From contig NZ_CALMPD010000151.1 in assembly GCF_937871865.1 (NCBI RefSeq), forward strand, positions 1-52,183: DNA of 52,183 bases, written 5' to 3'. Under the pieces are notes generated by a model that worked only from the letters and a program-made list of their open reading frames with translations, did not search any database and was not told the origin of the DNA. Positions 44,579-52,121 of this stretch are shown one piece after another. Both the position numbers and the translations under genes were made by a program. This stretch comes from an uncultured Legionella sp. (GTDB lineage Bacteria > Pseudomonadota > Gammaproteobacteria > Legionellales > Legionellaceae). Positions within the stretch are counted from its first letter, which is position 1, and each line of letters opens with the position of its first letter.

Positions 44579-44579
44579 A

Positions 44580-44882
44580 TTAAATACCAGCCAATGCAGC
44601 CACAACGTTAAAAAAAATAGCCACCCCACCAACAGCGCCTAAGTGTTTAATATTACGACTGAAAATTAAGGTCATAATTGCAGCCACCGCCTCACCAACA
44701 TAAAGATAAGTTTTTATCGATCCGTTATACGTATCTTTAACTGTTGGTTCAGCAGCAGATAATGCATCCTCTGCAAAACATCCCTGTGCTAAAAGAAGAA
44801 GCACTATAAGAAATAGGATTTTTCCTTGATGGGATTGAATAAACTGAACTACATCATTTTTGTATTGGCTTAATAATTCCAT
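44580..44882 (-). CDS. traA: TraA: F-type pilin precursor
   Basis: A 100-aa prepilin. A long leader ends AQGCFA, after which about 64 residues remain, close to the size of processed F-type pilins. The mature part has two hydrophobic segments (LYVGEAVAAIMTLIF, LGAVGGVAIFFNVVAAL) separated by a short basic loop (SRNIKH), the expected hairpin arrangement. AAGGAG precedes the ATG. Immediately upstream of traL. Confidence 0.9.
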   Translation of the reverse strand: MELLSQYKNDVVQFIQSHQGKILFLIVLLLLAQGCFAEDALSAAEPTVKDTYNGSIKTYLYVGEAVAAIMTLIFSRNIKHLGAVGGVAIFFNVVAALAGI

Positions 44883-44883
44883 G

Positions 44884-45156
44884 TTATTTCTCCTTTTTTA
44901 TGATCACTTTTTGTTGGTAACTGCACGGAAAATATACATCCCCACAGGCATAATAACGTGGGGGGTTTAACGTGGTTTTCTCTCCTTGTCTAAAATCAAA
45001 TACAGGTAATGGCTTGGGCATAACCTGTGTTTGGCACGAACTCAAAAGCATGACTGGTACTATCCAAAATCCACGAATGTTTATTTTCTTATTGATGGAT
45101 GTAAAAACTCTTAAGTATGAAGGCACAAAAACTAACGCTGAAATCAATCGGTTCAT
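44884..45156 (-). CDS. Small putative lipoprotein, pre-traA
   Basis: A 90-aa protein with a hydrophobic N-terminus and a possible lipobox LLSSC near residue 40. It is followed by PLPVFDFRQGEKTTLNPPRYYACGDVYFPC. The leader is long for a lipoprotein, so an unrecognised later start is possible. The start chosen (45156) has GGGGG 7 nt upstream. Two C-terminal cysteines could pair. It lies 1 nt before traA in the same operon; its role is unknown. Confidence 0.55.
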   Translation of the reverse strand: MNRLISALVFVPSYLRVFTSINKKINIRGFWIVPVMLLSSCQTQVMPKPLPVFDFRQGEKTTLNPPRYYACGDVYFPCSYQQKVIIKKEK

Positions 45157-45593
45157 TAGCATGCCCCCTGAAACATCGGGAGCCGTCTACGTCTAAATAC
45201 CGCTAAACTCAGCACAAAGGTCACACAAAAAACAGCAAGGTTTTGGTCTTGATTTCGGATAAAAGAAGCGTGCTCCAAAATCCCTATTGGCAGTACCATC
45301 CAAATCATTTGAAGGAGAAATTCGATAAAAAAAGAAAATCCATGCTTTAACGAGTTATTTCTTATGTGAACCAGGATTACTGCACCAAGATATAAACAGG
45401 AAGTAGAAGATAAATACGCTCCTAACACTACGCCATACACTACAAGACATTTAAACCAATAAGTGGTCATGAGGTATTGTGTATATTCCACTGGGTGTGC
45501 AGAAAAAATAATAGACAGTATTAACCCAATAAATAAACAATAAATTCCATATACCCCAATAAAAGACCCTACTTTTTTTAATCCAATACCCAT
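45156..45593 (-). CDS. Inner-membrane protein, pre-traA
   Basis: A 145-aa protein with four likely transmembrane segments (about 10-30, 46-76, 88-104, 118-130) and a basic end (FRRRRLPMFQGAC). The TGA overlaps the start region of the small lipoprotein gene. No ribosome site stands out. Position between traT and traA suggests a transfer or exclusion role, not shown by the sequence. Confidence 0.6.
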   Translation of the reverse strand: MGIGLKKVGSFIGVYGIYCLFIGLILSIIFSAHPVEYTQYLMTTYWFKCLVVYGVVLGAYLSSTSCLYLGAVILVHIRNNSLKHGFSFFIEFLLQMIWMVLPIGILEHASFIRNQDQNLAVFCVTFVLSLAVFRRRRLPMFQGAC

Positions 45594-45689
45594 TATTTTT
45601 TCATCCTTTCTTTTTTTTAGACAAAACGATCCCTAGACTAAAATTTCAGCCTGTTTTTTTGCCTTTATTTATTTTTTTGCTTGATGGAA

Positions 45690-46094
45690 TTAAGTAATCA
45701 AATAATTACTTACAAAAATTTCGACTTCATGTCCTGTCGTTTTAATTTCCTTTATTACTGGATTAATCAATGAATGAAATTGGGAACAATAGGTTCGATT
45801 ATTTTTTATTGCTTGCAGTTCTAATTCTGCATATTTAATCGCAGTCAAAATCCTTTCTGGTTTTTCCAATTCAAATTGTTTGCCTGTCAATTCTAATGAT
45901 TGAGCCACACCCTCAATATCACCTACACAATAACTATCAGGATTTGATCGTGCTAAACTGAGCAAATGATGTGATATGTTCAGGCATTGCCTTGCAATCC
46001 GTTGGCCATTAAGCTCAGACGCATAACAAAAACTCTGTAGTGCACTCCACAAAAACAGTGCTGATAGAGCAATTTTGGATATTTTTTTCATCAT
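45690..46094 (-). CDS. Secreted helical protein, 134 aa
   Basis: There is a signal peptide (IALSALFLWSALQSFCYASE) and then an all-helical domain with cysteines (QCLNISHHLL, YCVGDIEGV, TYCSQFHSL). AAGGGATG precedes the ATG. It lies in the transfer operon between traT and the membrane protein gene. No family recognised; a periplasmic role is likely. Confidence 0.6.
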   Translation of the reverse strand: MMKKISKIALSALFLWSALQSFCYASELNGQRIARQCLNISHHLLSLARSNPDSYCVGDIEGVAQSLELTGKQFELEKPERILTAIKYAELELQAIKNNRTYCSQFHSLINPVIKEIKTTGHEVEIFVSNYLIT

Positions 46095-46120
46095 GACTCA
46101 TCCCTTCTTCTTAATTTCCC

Positions 46121-46864
46121 TTAAAAAATTCCAGAAATGCTTTTAACCAAATCCTGCTCTAGTGCACCACGCGCATCAGAAAACTTTAAGTTCACTTTAT
46201 CTGCATTGGAAACAATACGAGTACGATATTTCTGATATTTACTTGATTTTGAATAACTTTGTAATGTGGTACTGGAAGAACCGTTAGCTACATTAGATTT
46301 AAATTGCTCTTTTACCTGTACACCACTTCCTACACGCTCACTAATGAGAACATCAGTTATCATCGTATAATTAACTGCTTTAACCAGGGAGTCAGCAGCT
46401 AAACCAACCAGACCTCCAGTAACCCCTCCTGCTATCATTCCAGTACTGCTGTTGGAAAACGATCCTAAAGCAGTTCCTGCGACAGCTCCCGCTACTGCGG
46501 AACCATATCCTCCGCCAAGCGCTGATTTGCTCGCTGCGACACTCATCTTACCAACCTTACGTACATTTGCCTGTAACCAATAATGAGCATTATTAGGATT
46601 GGATACTACTTTATAACCTTTTTCTATTAGGGAACTTTTCAATGAAGAAGTAATATTAACTTCTTCATCAGAAGTATTTTTAATAGAAAGAAAAATTGTC
46701 TTTTGCTTTGGTGAAACTGGCTCTAAAAAGACCGTTTCACTTTGTTTGGTATTTACTTGCAATGAGCCATGTTCTAGTACGGTTTGGGTTGCAGCACAGC
46801 CCGTTAAAATTACAACTGCGCCAACTAATAAAGTTTTTGATATCATTTTATTATTTGCTTTCAT
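46121..46864 (-). CDS. traT: TraT: surface-exclusion lipoprotein
   Basis: A 247-aa outer-membrane lipoprotein. Lipobox ILTGCAA (near residue 20), then KTIFLSIKNTSDEEVNI, SLIEKGYKVVSNPNNAHYWLQANV, and a glycine-rich hydrophobic segment (GGGYGSAVAGAVAGTALGSF...GGVTGGLVGLAADSLV). This is the TraT pattern (surface exclusion, complement resistance in F). In F traT follows traS near traD; here it sits near the start of the operon, right after csrA. Confidence 0.93.
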   Translation of the reverse strand: MKANNKMISKTLLVGAVVILTGCAATQTVLEHGSLQVNTKQSETVFLEPVSPKQKTIFLSIKNTSDEEVNITSSLKSSLIEKGYKVVSNPNNAHYWLQANVRKVGKMSVAASKSALGGGYGSAVAGAVAGTALGSFSNSSTGMIAGGVTGGLVGLAADSLVKAVNYTMITDVLISERVGSGVQVKEQFKSNVANGSSSTTLQSYSKSSKYQKYRTRIVSNADKVNLKFSDARGALEQDLVKSISGIF

Positions 46865-46866
46865 GC

Positions 46867-47043
46867 TTAATCCTTGTTTGCCTTAGTTTTATTTTTTTCA
46901 AAAATCTCTAATCGATGTACTGGCATTTCTTTAGGTGCTGATATCCCTACATCAACCTTGCCATCTACGTTTTTAAGAATAGTGATGCATATATCCTCGC
47001 TGATCATAATGCTCTCACCTTCTTTTCTGGACAAAATCAACAT
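46867..47043 (-). CDS. csrA: CsrA-family RNA-binding regulator
   Basis: A 58-aa CsrA/RsmA paralogue. It reads MLILSRKEGESIMISEDICI, TILKNVDGKVDVGISAPKEM, then PVHRLEIFEKNK. The RNA-binding residues of the family (N-terminal LILSRKxGE and APKEMPVHRxEI, including the Arg of VHR) are kept. It lies 2 nt after the traY stop, behind GAGGAATT, and 2 nt before traT. Legionella conjugative elements commonly carry a CsrA homologue (LvrC type). It may tune translation of transfer mRNAs or host traits such as those controlled by chromosomal CsrA; the target is not visible here. Confidence 0.9.
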   Translation of the reverse strand: MLILSRKEGESIMISEDICITILKNVDGKVDVGISAPKEMPVHRLEIFEKNKTKANKD

Positions 47044-47045
47044 CT

Positions 47046-47249
47046 CTATTTTAATTCCTCACTTAATGGAATCGCATGATCCAACTCAGAGATTGATCGA
47101 TATTTATTTAAATGATCTTCCAATCGTAACGTAGCCTCCTGAATCTTTTTTCTATTTGATCGACCACATGATTCTGACAAAAGACGATTCGCACTTTGTG
47201 ATAGCTGAATCGTGATATGAACTTTCCTGTAATTGTTATTTGATTCCAA
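47046..47249 (-). CDS. traY: TraY-like ribbon-helix-helix protein
   Basis: A 67-aa DNA-binding protein. KVHITIQLSQSANRLLSES, then GRSNRKKIQEATLRLEDHLNKY, follows the TraY pattern (strand, then helix with GRSxRxKxxEAxxRLxDHL). In F, TraY binds oriT and the tra promoter. It starts with TTG, supported by AGGGA 7 nt upstream and by the lack of an in-frame ATG nearby. It is the first gene of the transfer operon and diverges from the thioesterase gene. Confidence 0.8.
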   Translation of the reverse strand: MESNNNYRKVHITIQLSQSANRLLSESCGRSNRKKIQEATLRLEDHLNKYRSISELDHAIPLSEELK

Positions 47250-47295
47250 TTTAATTTCCCTCTAAAATGAGTCAATGCTATCAATTAAATGATAT

Positions 47296-47336
47296 TTGCA
47301 TATCACATATAAATAATATTATGATATGTTGATATC
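47296..47336 (+). promoter_or_regulatory. Thioesterase promoter with repressor-type operator
   Basis: TTGCAT (47296-47301), an 18-nt spacer and TATGAT (47320-47325). GATATGTTGATATC (47323-47336) overlaps the -10 and differs by one base from the 14-mer in the XRE/S24-like gene's own promoter. It lies in the short divergent gap with traY. Confidence 0.65.
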
Positions 47337-47359
47337 GTAATGTAAAGAGGTTATTTGAA

Positions 47360-47767
47360 ATGAGAAAATTTTCTATTGAAATGGAAGTTAGAGACAATGA
47401 GCTTGATGCTCAGGGTATAGTAAACAATTCTAATTATATGATTTACCTGTCTCATGCTCGTCATAAACATGGGGAAGAACTAGGTATTAATCATACATCT
47501 TTTGCAGAAACAGGATTAAATTTGGTTATTACTTCATGTACTATGAAATTTAAAAATGCTCTTGTAGCTAATGATAAATTTATAGTGACCAGTGAAATAT
47601 CGAACGGAGAACTTCCATTCCACTGGTCTCATAAACAAGATATCAAAAGGTTAAGTGATGGGAAAATTATTTTAAAAGCAATATTCAATGCTACTTGCGT
47701 TAATAAAAAAACAGACGATGGTAATAAATTATGTATTCCTGAAATAATTGATCAGCTAATTAGTTAG
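47360..47767 (+). CDS. 4HBT-family (YbgC/FadM-like) thioesterase
   Basis: A 135-aa hotdog-fold acyl thioesterase. EVRDNELDAQGIVNNSNYMIYLSHAR carries the 4HBT active-site region (D..G.V.N..Y). It would release fatty or aromatic acyl groups from CoA or ACP. It is the first gene of a unit with the MFS transporter (4-nt gap). Its codon use is more AT-rich than the tra genes. Substrate unknown. Confidence 0.85.
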   Translation: MRKFSIEMEVRDNELDAQGIVNNSNYMIYLSHARHKHGEELGINHTSFAETGLNLVITSCTMKFKNALVANDKFIVTSEISNGELPFHWSHKQDIKRLSDGKIILKAIFNATCVNKKTDDGNKLCIPEIIDQLIS

Positions 47768-47771
47768 AGCA

Positions 47772-48944
47772 ATGAGTGCTTTTCAAAAAATTATTCTAAT
47801 ATTTTTAGTTACTGCCGCATCTATAGTGGCAACATTCATAACTCCAGGAATGAATGAACTAAAAAATTTATTTTTAATCTCAAGTCATTCTCTCAGCTAT
47901 GTCATGACTATTTATTTAATGGGATATCTTCTAGGGCAGATATCCTTTGCTATTTTCTCTAATAGATATGGCGGTATTTCCAGCTTAAGGTATGGATTTA
48001 TATTATGTTCAGCAGGTTTTATTTTACAATATTTATCGGTTAAATTTCCTACCTATTATATTTTTCTTTTAGGGAGATTTATTACTGCTTTTGGTTTATC
48101 TTCGGGGCTAGTTTGTGGCTTTGCAATTATCAAAGATAATATTCTTCCAAATGAAGAAAAGGGTTATTTTTCAATAATTGCGATTGCATTTACAGGTTCT
48201 ATTTACTTTTCCATATTTATTTCAGGAACACTACTAAAGGTAGTGGGGTTGCTGTTTATTTTAAAAATACAGATATTTTATACTTTCTTATTATTAATAT
48301 TTACATTTTTTGTACCTAATACAAAAGTGTTTTCTTATAAAAAAAAACAACCTATTGCGCGATATCAATTTTTAAATTATAAGCTAATTTCTTATGCTAT
48401 GGCATTATCTATTACAACCATCATTGCATACTGTTACTCATTCTACGCCCCGCTTATTATGATAGATAATTTTAGATTAGAGCTTCAAGATTATGGTAAT
48501 TATAATTTAATTAACATGTGTGGATTGTTTTTAGGAAGCACTATTTATAGCAAAATAAACCACGTAATTGAAGAAAATACGATAATAATATTTAGTTTAA
48601 TCTCTATTGCATTAATAGGATTACTATTAGTAATGAGAGGGATTGGTAACGACCTAGGTTTTCAACAGTTCATTTATTCATTTTTCGCGATTAATTTGTT
48701 TTCTGGAATAATTTATCCGGCAGCCACTTTTAAATCTCTGGAGTGCGGTAGTTGCAAGACATATTCTTCAGCAACAATGAATATAATAAAGATCGGTATG
48801 CCCAGTATGGCTTTATATCTTTCTCTATTTATATCCTCAAATAATTTTTTAAATTTATCATTAATAATCGTGCTATATTCTAGTATCTATCTGATTTCTG
48901 TAATAGCAATTCGGAAATTAAATGAGGTTGTTTTCTTAAAATAA
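47772..48944 (+). CDS. MFS transporter (drug efflux type)
   Basis: A 390-aa protein with about 12 transmembrane helices. The early GYLLGQISFAIFSNRYGGISSLRYGF is the loop 2-3 motif of the major facilitator superfamily, and GRFITAFGLSSGLVCGFAII is a Bcr/CflA-like helix 4-5 motif. Coupled to the thioesterase gene, so it may export its product or a related compound. The 3' end overlaps the convergent sensor-like gene by 65 nt. Confidence 0.85.
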   Translation: MSAFQKIILIFLVTAASIVATFITPGMNELKNLFLISSHSLSYVMTIYLMGYLLGQISFAIFSNRYGGISSLRYGFILCSAGFILQYLSVKFPTYYIFLLGRFITAFGLSSGLVCGFAIIKDNILPNEEKGYFSIIAIAFTGSIYFSIFISGTLLKVVGLLFILKIQIFYTFLLLIFTFFVPNTKVFSYKKKQPIARYQFLNYKLISYAMALSITTIIAYCYSFYAPLIMIDNFRLELQDYGNYNLINMCGLFLGSTIYSKINHVIEENTIIIFSLISIALIGLLLVMRGIGNDLGFQQFIYSFFAINLFSGIIYPAATFKSLECGSCKTYSSATMNIIKIGMPSMALYLSLFISSNNFLNLSLIIVLYSSIYLISVIAIRKLNEVVFLK

Positions 48945-49398
48945 AGGTATAAAGTTCATGATATACCTCTTTTCTTTTTTTAAGAACATTAAATCCAAAG
49001 TTAATGTCGGTATACTTGCCTGCAACATTCAACATTAGCCTAGAGCCATTACCATTTTTTATACAAAAGCCTACCCCATGTGTTATATTTTTAGATTTCC
49101 TAATATCATCTAATGCTTTTGCTGATTCTGTTTGTGGCGAATATAAATCCCAAACTATTGTAAATGAATTATCATGTAAACTCATTTGGCTATTTGCTTC
49201 ATTTAATAAATGACAGCTTTTATATAAACCTGTAGACGTGAATTCATCTGCCCAATCTAAATTACTGGATTTAGAATAAATAACTTCGTTATTACCATCA
49301 AAAATCAATAATGATACATAAGTTGCACCAATATTTATAAGGTCATTATTTATCTGCCAAAATTGATTTTCATTATTTAAGGCCTTCTTACTATCCAC
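48880..49398 (-). CDS. Possible LuxR-type ligand-binding domain protein (no HTH)
   Basis: A 172-aa soluble protein. The order of features resembles the autoinducer-binding domain of LuxR proteins: LDWADEFTSTGLYKSCHLL, SFTIVWDLYSPQTESAKALDDIRKSKNITHGVGFCIKNGNGSRLMLNVAG. There is no C-terminal helix-turn-helix. The resemblance is by pattern only and could be wrong; a PAS/GAF-like fold is an alternative. It overlaps the XRE/S24-like gene by 22 nt, so the two proteins are made together and could act as sensor and DNA binder. Confidence 0.45.
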   Translation of the reverse strand: MDSKKALNNENQFWQINNDLINIGATYVSLLIFDGNNEVIYSKSSNLDWADEFTSTGLYKSCHLLNEANSQMSLHDNSFTIVWDLYSPQTESAKALDDIRKSKNITHGVGFCIKNGNGSRLMLNVAGKYTDINFGFNVLKKRKEVYHELYTFILRKQPHLISELLLQKSDRY

Positions 49399-49985
49399 TG
49401 TATCTTTCCTATAGCTTCAACATGTTCAGTATCTATTAATTCTGTAGCTTTATCAAAATTTTTTATATTTATTTGATTAGTAGCATCTTTCAAAACACCT
49501 ACAACTAGCCCTGTAACTCTTTTTTTTAAAAAAATAAGTTCACCTTGAAGTGATCTTATTTCAGTATTATCTAATAAGTTTACACCACCAATATAATCGC
49601 CATACTTAATGAAAGGGCTCATAAAATTATTTTTTACCTGACCAAAAATAAAATTTCTAATTTGTCTATTAATATCTAATAACTGTTCTTGGGCAATACT
49701 ATCAAAATCTATCTCATCAAATCGATCTCTTTGTAGTAATAATGGAGGTGCCCCAACACCATCTTTCAGCCAAATTTCCGTAACAAATAATCCATGTTCT
49801 TGAAAGAAATTAATCATAGAAATCAATTTCTTACATGGTATCCTAACCGTATCTAATTCCCATCTTGCCAAAGTTGGTATAGATGCAGAGCCCCACTTTT
49901 CAGCAAGTTCTTTTCTTGTTAAGCACAAGGATGATCTACAATATGTTATTCGATCACCGATTGTATTTGTTATTACGTCAGCCAT
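49377..49985 (-). CDS. XRE-type regulator with S24-like C-terminus
   Basis: A 202-aa repressor-like protein. N-terminal HTH (LTRKELAEKWGSASIPTLARWE, about residues 23-44) is followed by a linker. A C-terminal segment NNFMSPFIKYGDYIGGVNLL resembles the S24/LexA-type SMxPxIxxGDxV fold. The catalytic Ser/Lys pair is not obvious, so self-cleavage is uncertain. Its promoter carries a perfect inverted repeat (50018-50036); the same 14-mer recurs near traY. Leader short and ribosome site weak. Confidence 0.75.
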   Translation of the reverse strand: MADVITNTIGDRITYCRSSLCLTRKELAEKWGSASIPTLARWELDTVRIPCKKLISMINFFQEHGLFVTEIWLKDGVGAPPLLLQRDRFDEIDFDSIAQEQLLDINRQIRNFIFGQVKNNFMSPFIKYGDYIGGVNLLDNTEIRSLQGELIFLKKRVTGLVVGVLKDATNQINIKNFDKATELIDTEHVEAIGKIQWIVRRP

Positions 49986-50015
49986 TGTATAGTTAATATA
50001 TGATTATTATTCAAG

Positions 50016-50044
50016 ATGATATGATGATATCATATCTGATTCAA
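50016..50044 (-). promoter_or_regulatory. XRE-regulator promoter with operator palindrome
   Basis: On the minus strand TTGAAT (50039-50044), a 17-nt spacer and TATCAT (50016-50021). GATATGAT-GAT-ATCATATC (50018-50036) fills the spacer and the -10, as expected for autorepression. Confidence 0.65.
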
Positions 50045-50061
50045 TATTACGAAAACTGAAT

Positions 50062-50081
50062 ACCCTGTGAAATAACAGGGT
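50062..50081. terminator. Hairpin between parB and the XRE gene
   Basis: Perfect 7-bp arms ACCCTGT and ACAGGGT with a 6-nt loop. On the plus strand it is followed by TTGTTATTTT; on the minus strand (parB direction) the tail is weaker. Confidence 0.45.
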
Positions 50082-50105
50082 TGTTATTTTATGCCCGAAC
50101 TCAAA

Positions 50106-50127
50106 AGTGTCCATACGTATGGACACT
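50106..50127. promoter_or_regulatory. 22-bp perfect palindrome, candidate parS
   Basis: A perfect 22-bp palindrome around GTCCATACGTATGGAC with A and T ends, 14 bp past the parB stop. Its position and symmetry fit a ParB-binding site; it could also fold as a terminator (TTTT follows on the minus strand). Confidence 0.5.
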
Positions 50128-50140
50128 CGTTATAAAAAAA

Positions 50141-50977
50141 TCAAATCACTTCTAGGTAATTTTTTAAATGCTCTACCAGTTTTTTTAAGCTCTCACGATC
50201 TAAGTTAGTAGTTGGCAGAACAATTTTATTATGATCTACCTTAAATAATATTTTATTCTTAGAAGAATATACATTCTTAGAAATTTCTTTATTTTCTTTT
50301 TCTAAAATTTTTTTTATTTTTGATGAACCGGCTCCTTTTTGAATCTCACTAGCAATTGATAACAACTCTGCAAGTACATTAGGATCGCTATCCAATAATT
50401 GTTTTATAAAGCATGCGGTTTTTATAGTGACCTTCCTCATATCACCAACAGCTTCCCATAACTCACTAGGTATTGATGAAAAAGAAAGTAAATTGCTTAA
50501 TGATGATTTAGATATACCTAATCTTTTTGCAAGTGTTCTCTGTGAGATTTTTTCTTCGCTAAGAATTTTATAATAACTTACACTCTGAGAATAGTGTGAT
50601 AATTCTTGTTTTATATTTTCTGCTGCCTGTAAAATAAACGCATCTTCATCTGTAAGATTTTTAATTACGGCTTTTACTTTCTTATTTATAAGAGAACACG
50701 CTCTCCATCGCCTTTCTCCCGCAATGACTTCATATTTATCATTTACCTCTCTCACCACAATAGGTTGAACTTGTCCATTTTCTGAAATATTCAATGCTAA
50801 CTCATGAAGATCTCCCATTTCAAAATTTTGCCTATCCGCATATTTCCAATTAATACAATCTAACGGATCAATTTCTTTAATAACTTCATCATTACTGTTA
50901 TAGAAGTATTCTTTTTTTTCAGCAGTATTAGTAATAAATAAAGAACCGAAATCTTTTGCATTTGATTTATTTTTCAT
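50141..50977 (-). CDS. parB: ParB partition protein
   Basis: A 278-aa centromere-binding protein (CTP-dependent clamp family). Seen: DLHELALNISENGQVQPIVVRE, the GERRWRACSLI box (87-97), the QRTLAKRLGISKSSLSNLLSF helix-turn-helix (about 153-173), and a charged C-terminal dimerisation helix (LDRESLKKLVEHLKNYLEVI). It lies 10 nt after parA in one operon. Confidence 0.93.
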   Translation of the reverse strand: MKNKSNAKDFGSLFITNTAEKKEYFYNSNDEVIKEIDPLDCINWKYADRQNFEMGDLHELALNISENGQVQPIVVREVNDKYEVIAGERRWRACSLINKKVKAVIKNLTDEDAFILQAAENIKQELSHYSQSVSYYKILSEEKISQRTLAKRLGISKSSLSNLLSFSSIPSELWEAVGDMRKVTIKTACFIKQLLDSDPNVLAELLSIASEIQKGAGSSKIKKILEKENKEISKNVYSSKNKILFKVDHNKIVLPTTNLDRESLKKLVEHLKNYLEVI

Positions 50978-50987
50978 AATTTTCTCA

Positions 50988-51968
50988 TTATAAATTTTGA
51001 ATTAACTCATCCAGTACTTTATTAAACTCAACCAGAGGCTTCTCGCCCTTTCTTTTTTCTTTTTGGGCATATTCTTCTATTGAGTTTGAATAAGCGGGGG
51101 TTTGGCTTTCAATAACAGCTGTACACTGAGATATTTCATTTGTTAAAACTAAGTCTCCGAAAGCTTCATGGAGCTGATCTCTAATATTTTTATAAACAAT
51201 AGTGTTTCTGTTAACTCTGTTAAGAATAATTCCTGCCAGCTTAAGTGAAGGACTTAATCCTGGTTGTTGCGCCACTTTTATTTTTTGCATCAACGATAAA
51301 AGCCCTTGCATATGATATGCTTCTGGGTATACAGGAATAACGATATTATTAGAGGCTATTAAACCAGAAATAAAAACAGTTCCAAGAGAAGGTGGTGAAT
51401 CAATAATGACATAAGTGAACCCATACTTCAGTGCCATTTTTTTTATGGAATCTCTAAGATTGAAAAATACTTCAATAGCTGTTTTTTTATCGATATCTAC
51501 TAAATTTTCATCCGACCCTATTAAGTAGAGGTTATTGTCTATTTTTACAGGTTCTATTTCTTTACCTAAATGTACAAGTGTAGAGGATTGCTGTGGTGGA
51601 TAATTTTCCTTGCCAAGCAAAGTAAAAGATAGATTTCCTTGTGAGTCATTATCAATAACTAAAACCTTCTCACCTCTTTTTGCCAACATTTTTGAAAAAT
51701 TCAAGGATAACGTTGTTTTTCCACAACCGCCTTTTTGATTCGCAAATACTATAACCTTTAAATCTTCATTTTCAATTGTAGGTTTCTCCATCCAATATTT
51801 AAATAACCTTATAGCTCTATCAGGAACTTCTTTATACCCCTCAGTATCTTCTGACAAAAGCCATTTTTTTACTGAGCTAATAGAGTAGCCAGTAATCTCA
51901 GCAATATCATTCTGAGTCAGTTTAAATTCTTGTTTCCAGCCATGAATCAAAGAATTATTATAGTTCAT
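50988..51968 (-). CDS. parA: ParA partition ATPase with N-terminal HTH
   Basis: A 326-aa type Ia ParA. An N-terminal HTH (LTQNDIAEITGYSISSVKKWL, about 17-37) precedes the deviant Walker A FANQKGGCGKTTLSLNF (74-90), DNDSQGNLSF (Walker A') and YVIIDSPPSLG (Walker B). The HTH allows autorepression, and a GTTC...GGAA operator lies in its promoter spacer. AGGAA precedes the ATG. Its presence marks the replicon as a low-copy plasmid. Confidence 0.93.
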   Translation of the reverse strand: MNYNNSLIHGWKQEFKLTQNDIAEITGYSISSVKKWLLSEDTEGYKEVPDRAIRLFKYWMEKPTIENEDLKVIVFANQKGGCGKTTLSLNFSKMLAKRGEKVLVIDNDSQGNLSFTLLGKENYPPQQSSTLVHLGKEIEPVKIDNNLYLIGSDENLVDIDKKTAIEVFFNLRDSIKKMALKYGFTYVIIDSPPSLGTVFISGLIASNNIVIPVYPEAYHMQGLLSLMQKIKVAQQPGLSPSLKLAGIILNRVNRNTIVYKNIRDQLHEAFGDLVLTNEISQCTAVIESQTPAYSNSIEEYAQKEKRKGEKPLVEFNKVLDELIQNL

Positions 51969-51998
51969 TTTTTATTCCTGTGATTGAAATCAATCTCA

Positions 51999-52026
51999 AT
52001 TATAGTTCACTTAGGAATACTTTCAA
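51999..52026 (-). promoter_or_regulatory. parA promoter with the accessory-type operator
   Basis: On the minus strand TTGAAA (52021-52026), a 16-nt spacer and TATAAT (51999-52004). The spacer contains, read on the plus strand, GTTCACTTAGGAAT (52005-52018), identical in 13 of 14 bases to the operator at 3341-3354. Confidence 0.7.
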
Positions 52027-52121
52027 TAGCAATTTGGTTTTTTTAAACTATTATTGTTGACATGAACAAAAATGATCATTAAATTAGTACTATCGGCAAT
52101 ATCTATAGAAATATAGAAACT

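Noticed and set aside
46874..47134. 86-codon plus-strand frame
   Set aside because: Antisense to csrA and traY, which have clear families and tight spacing.
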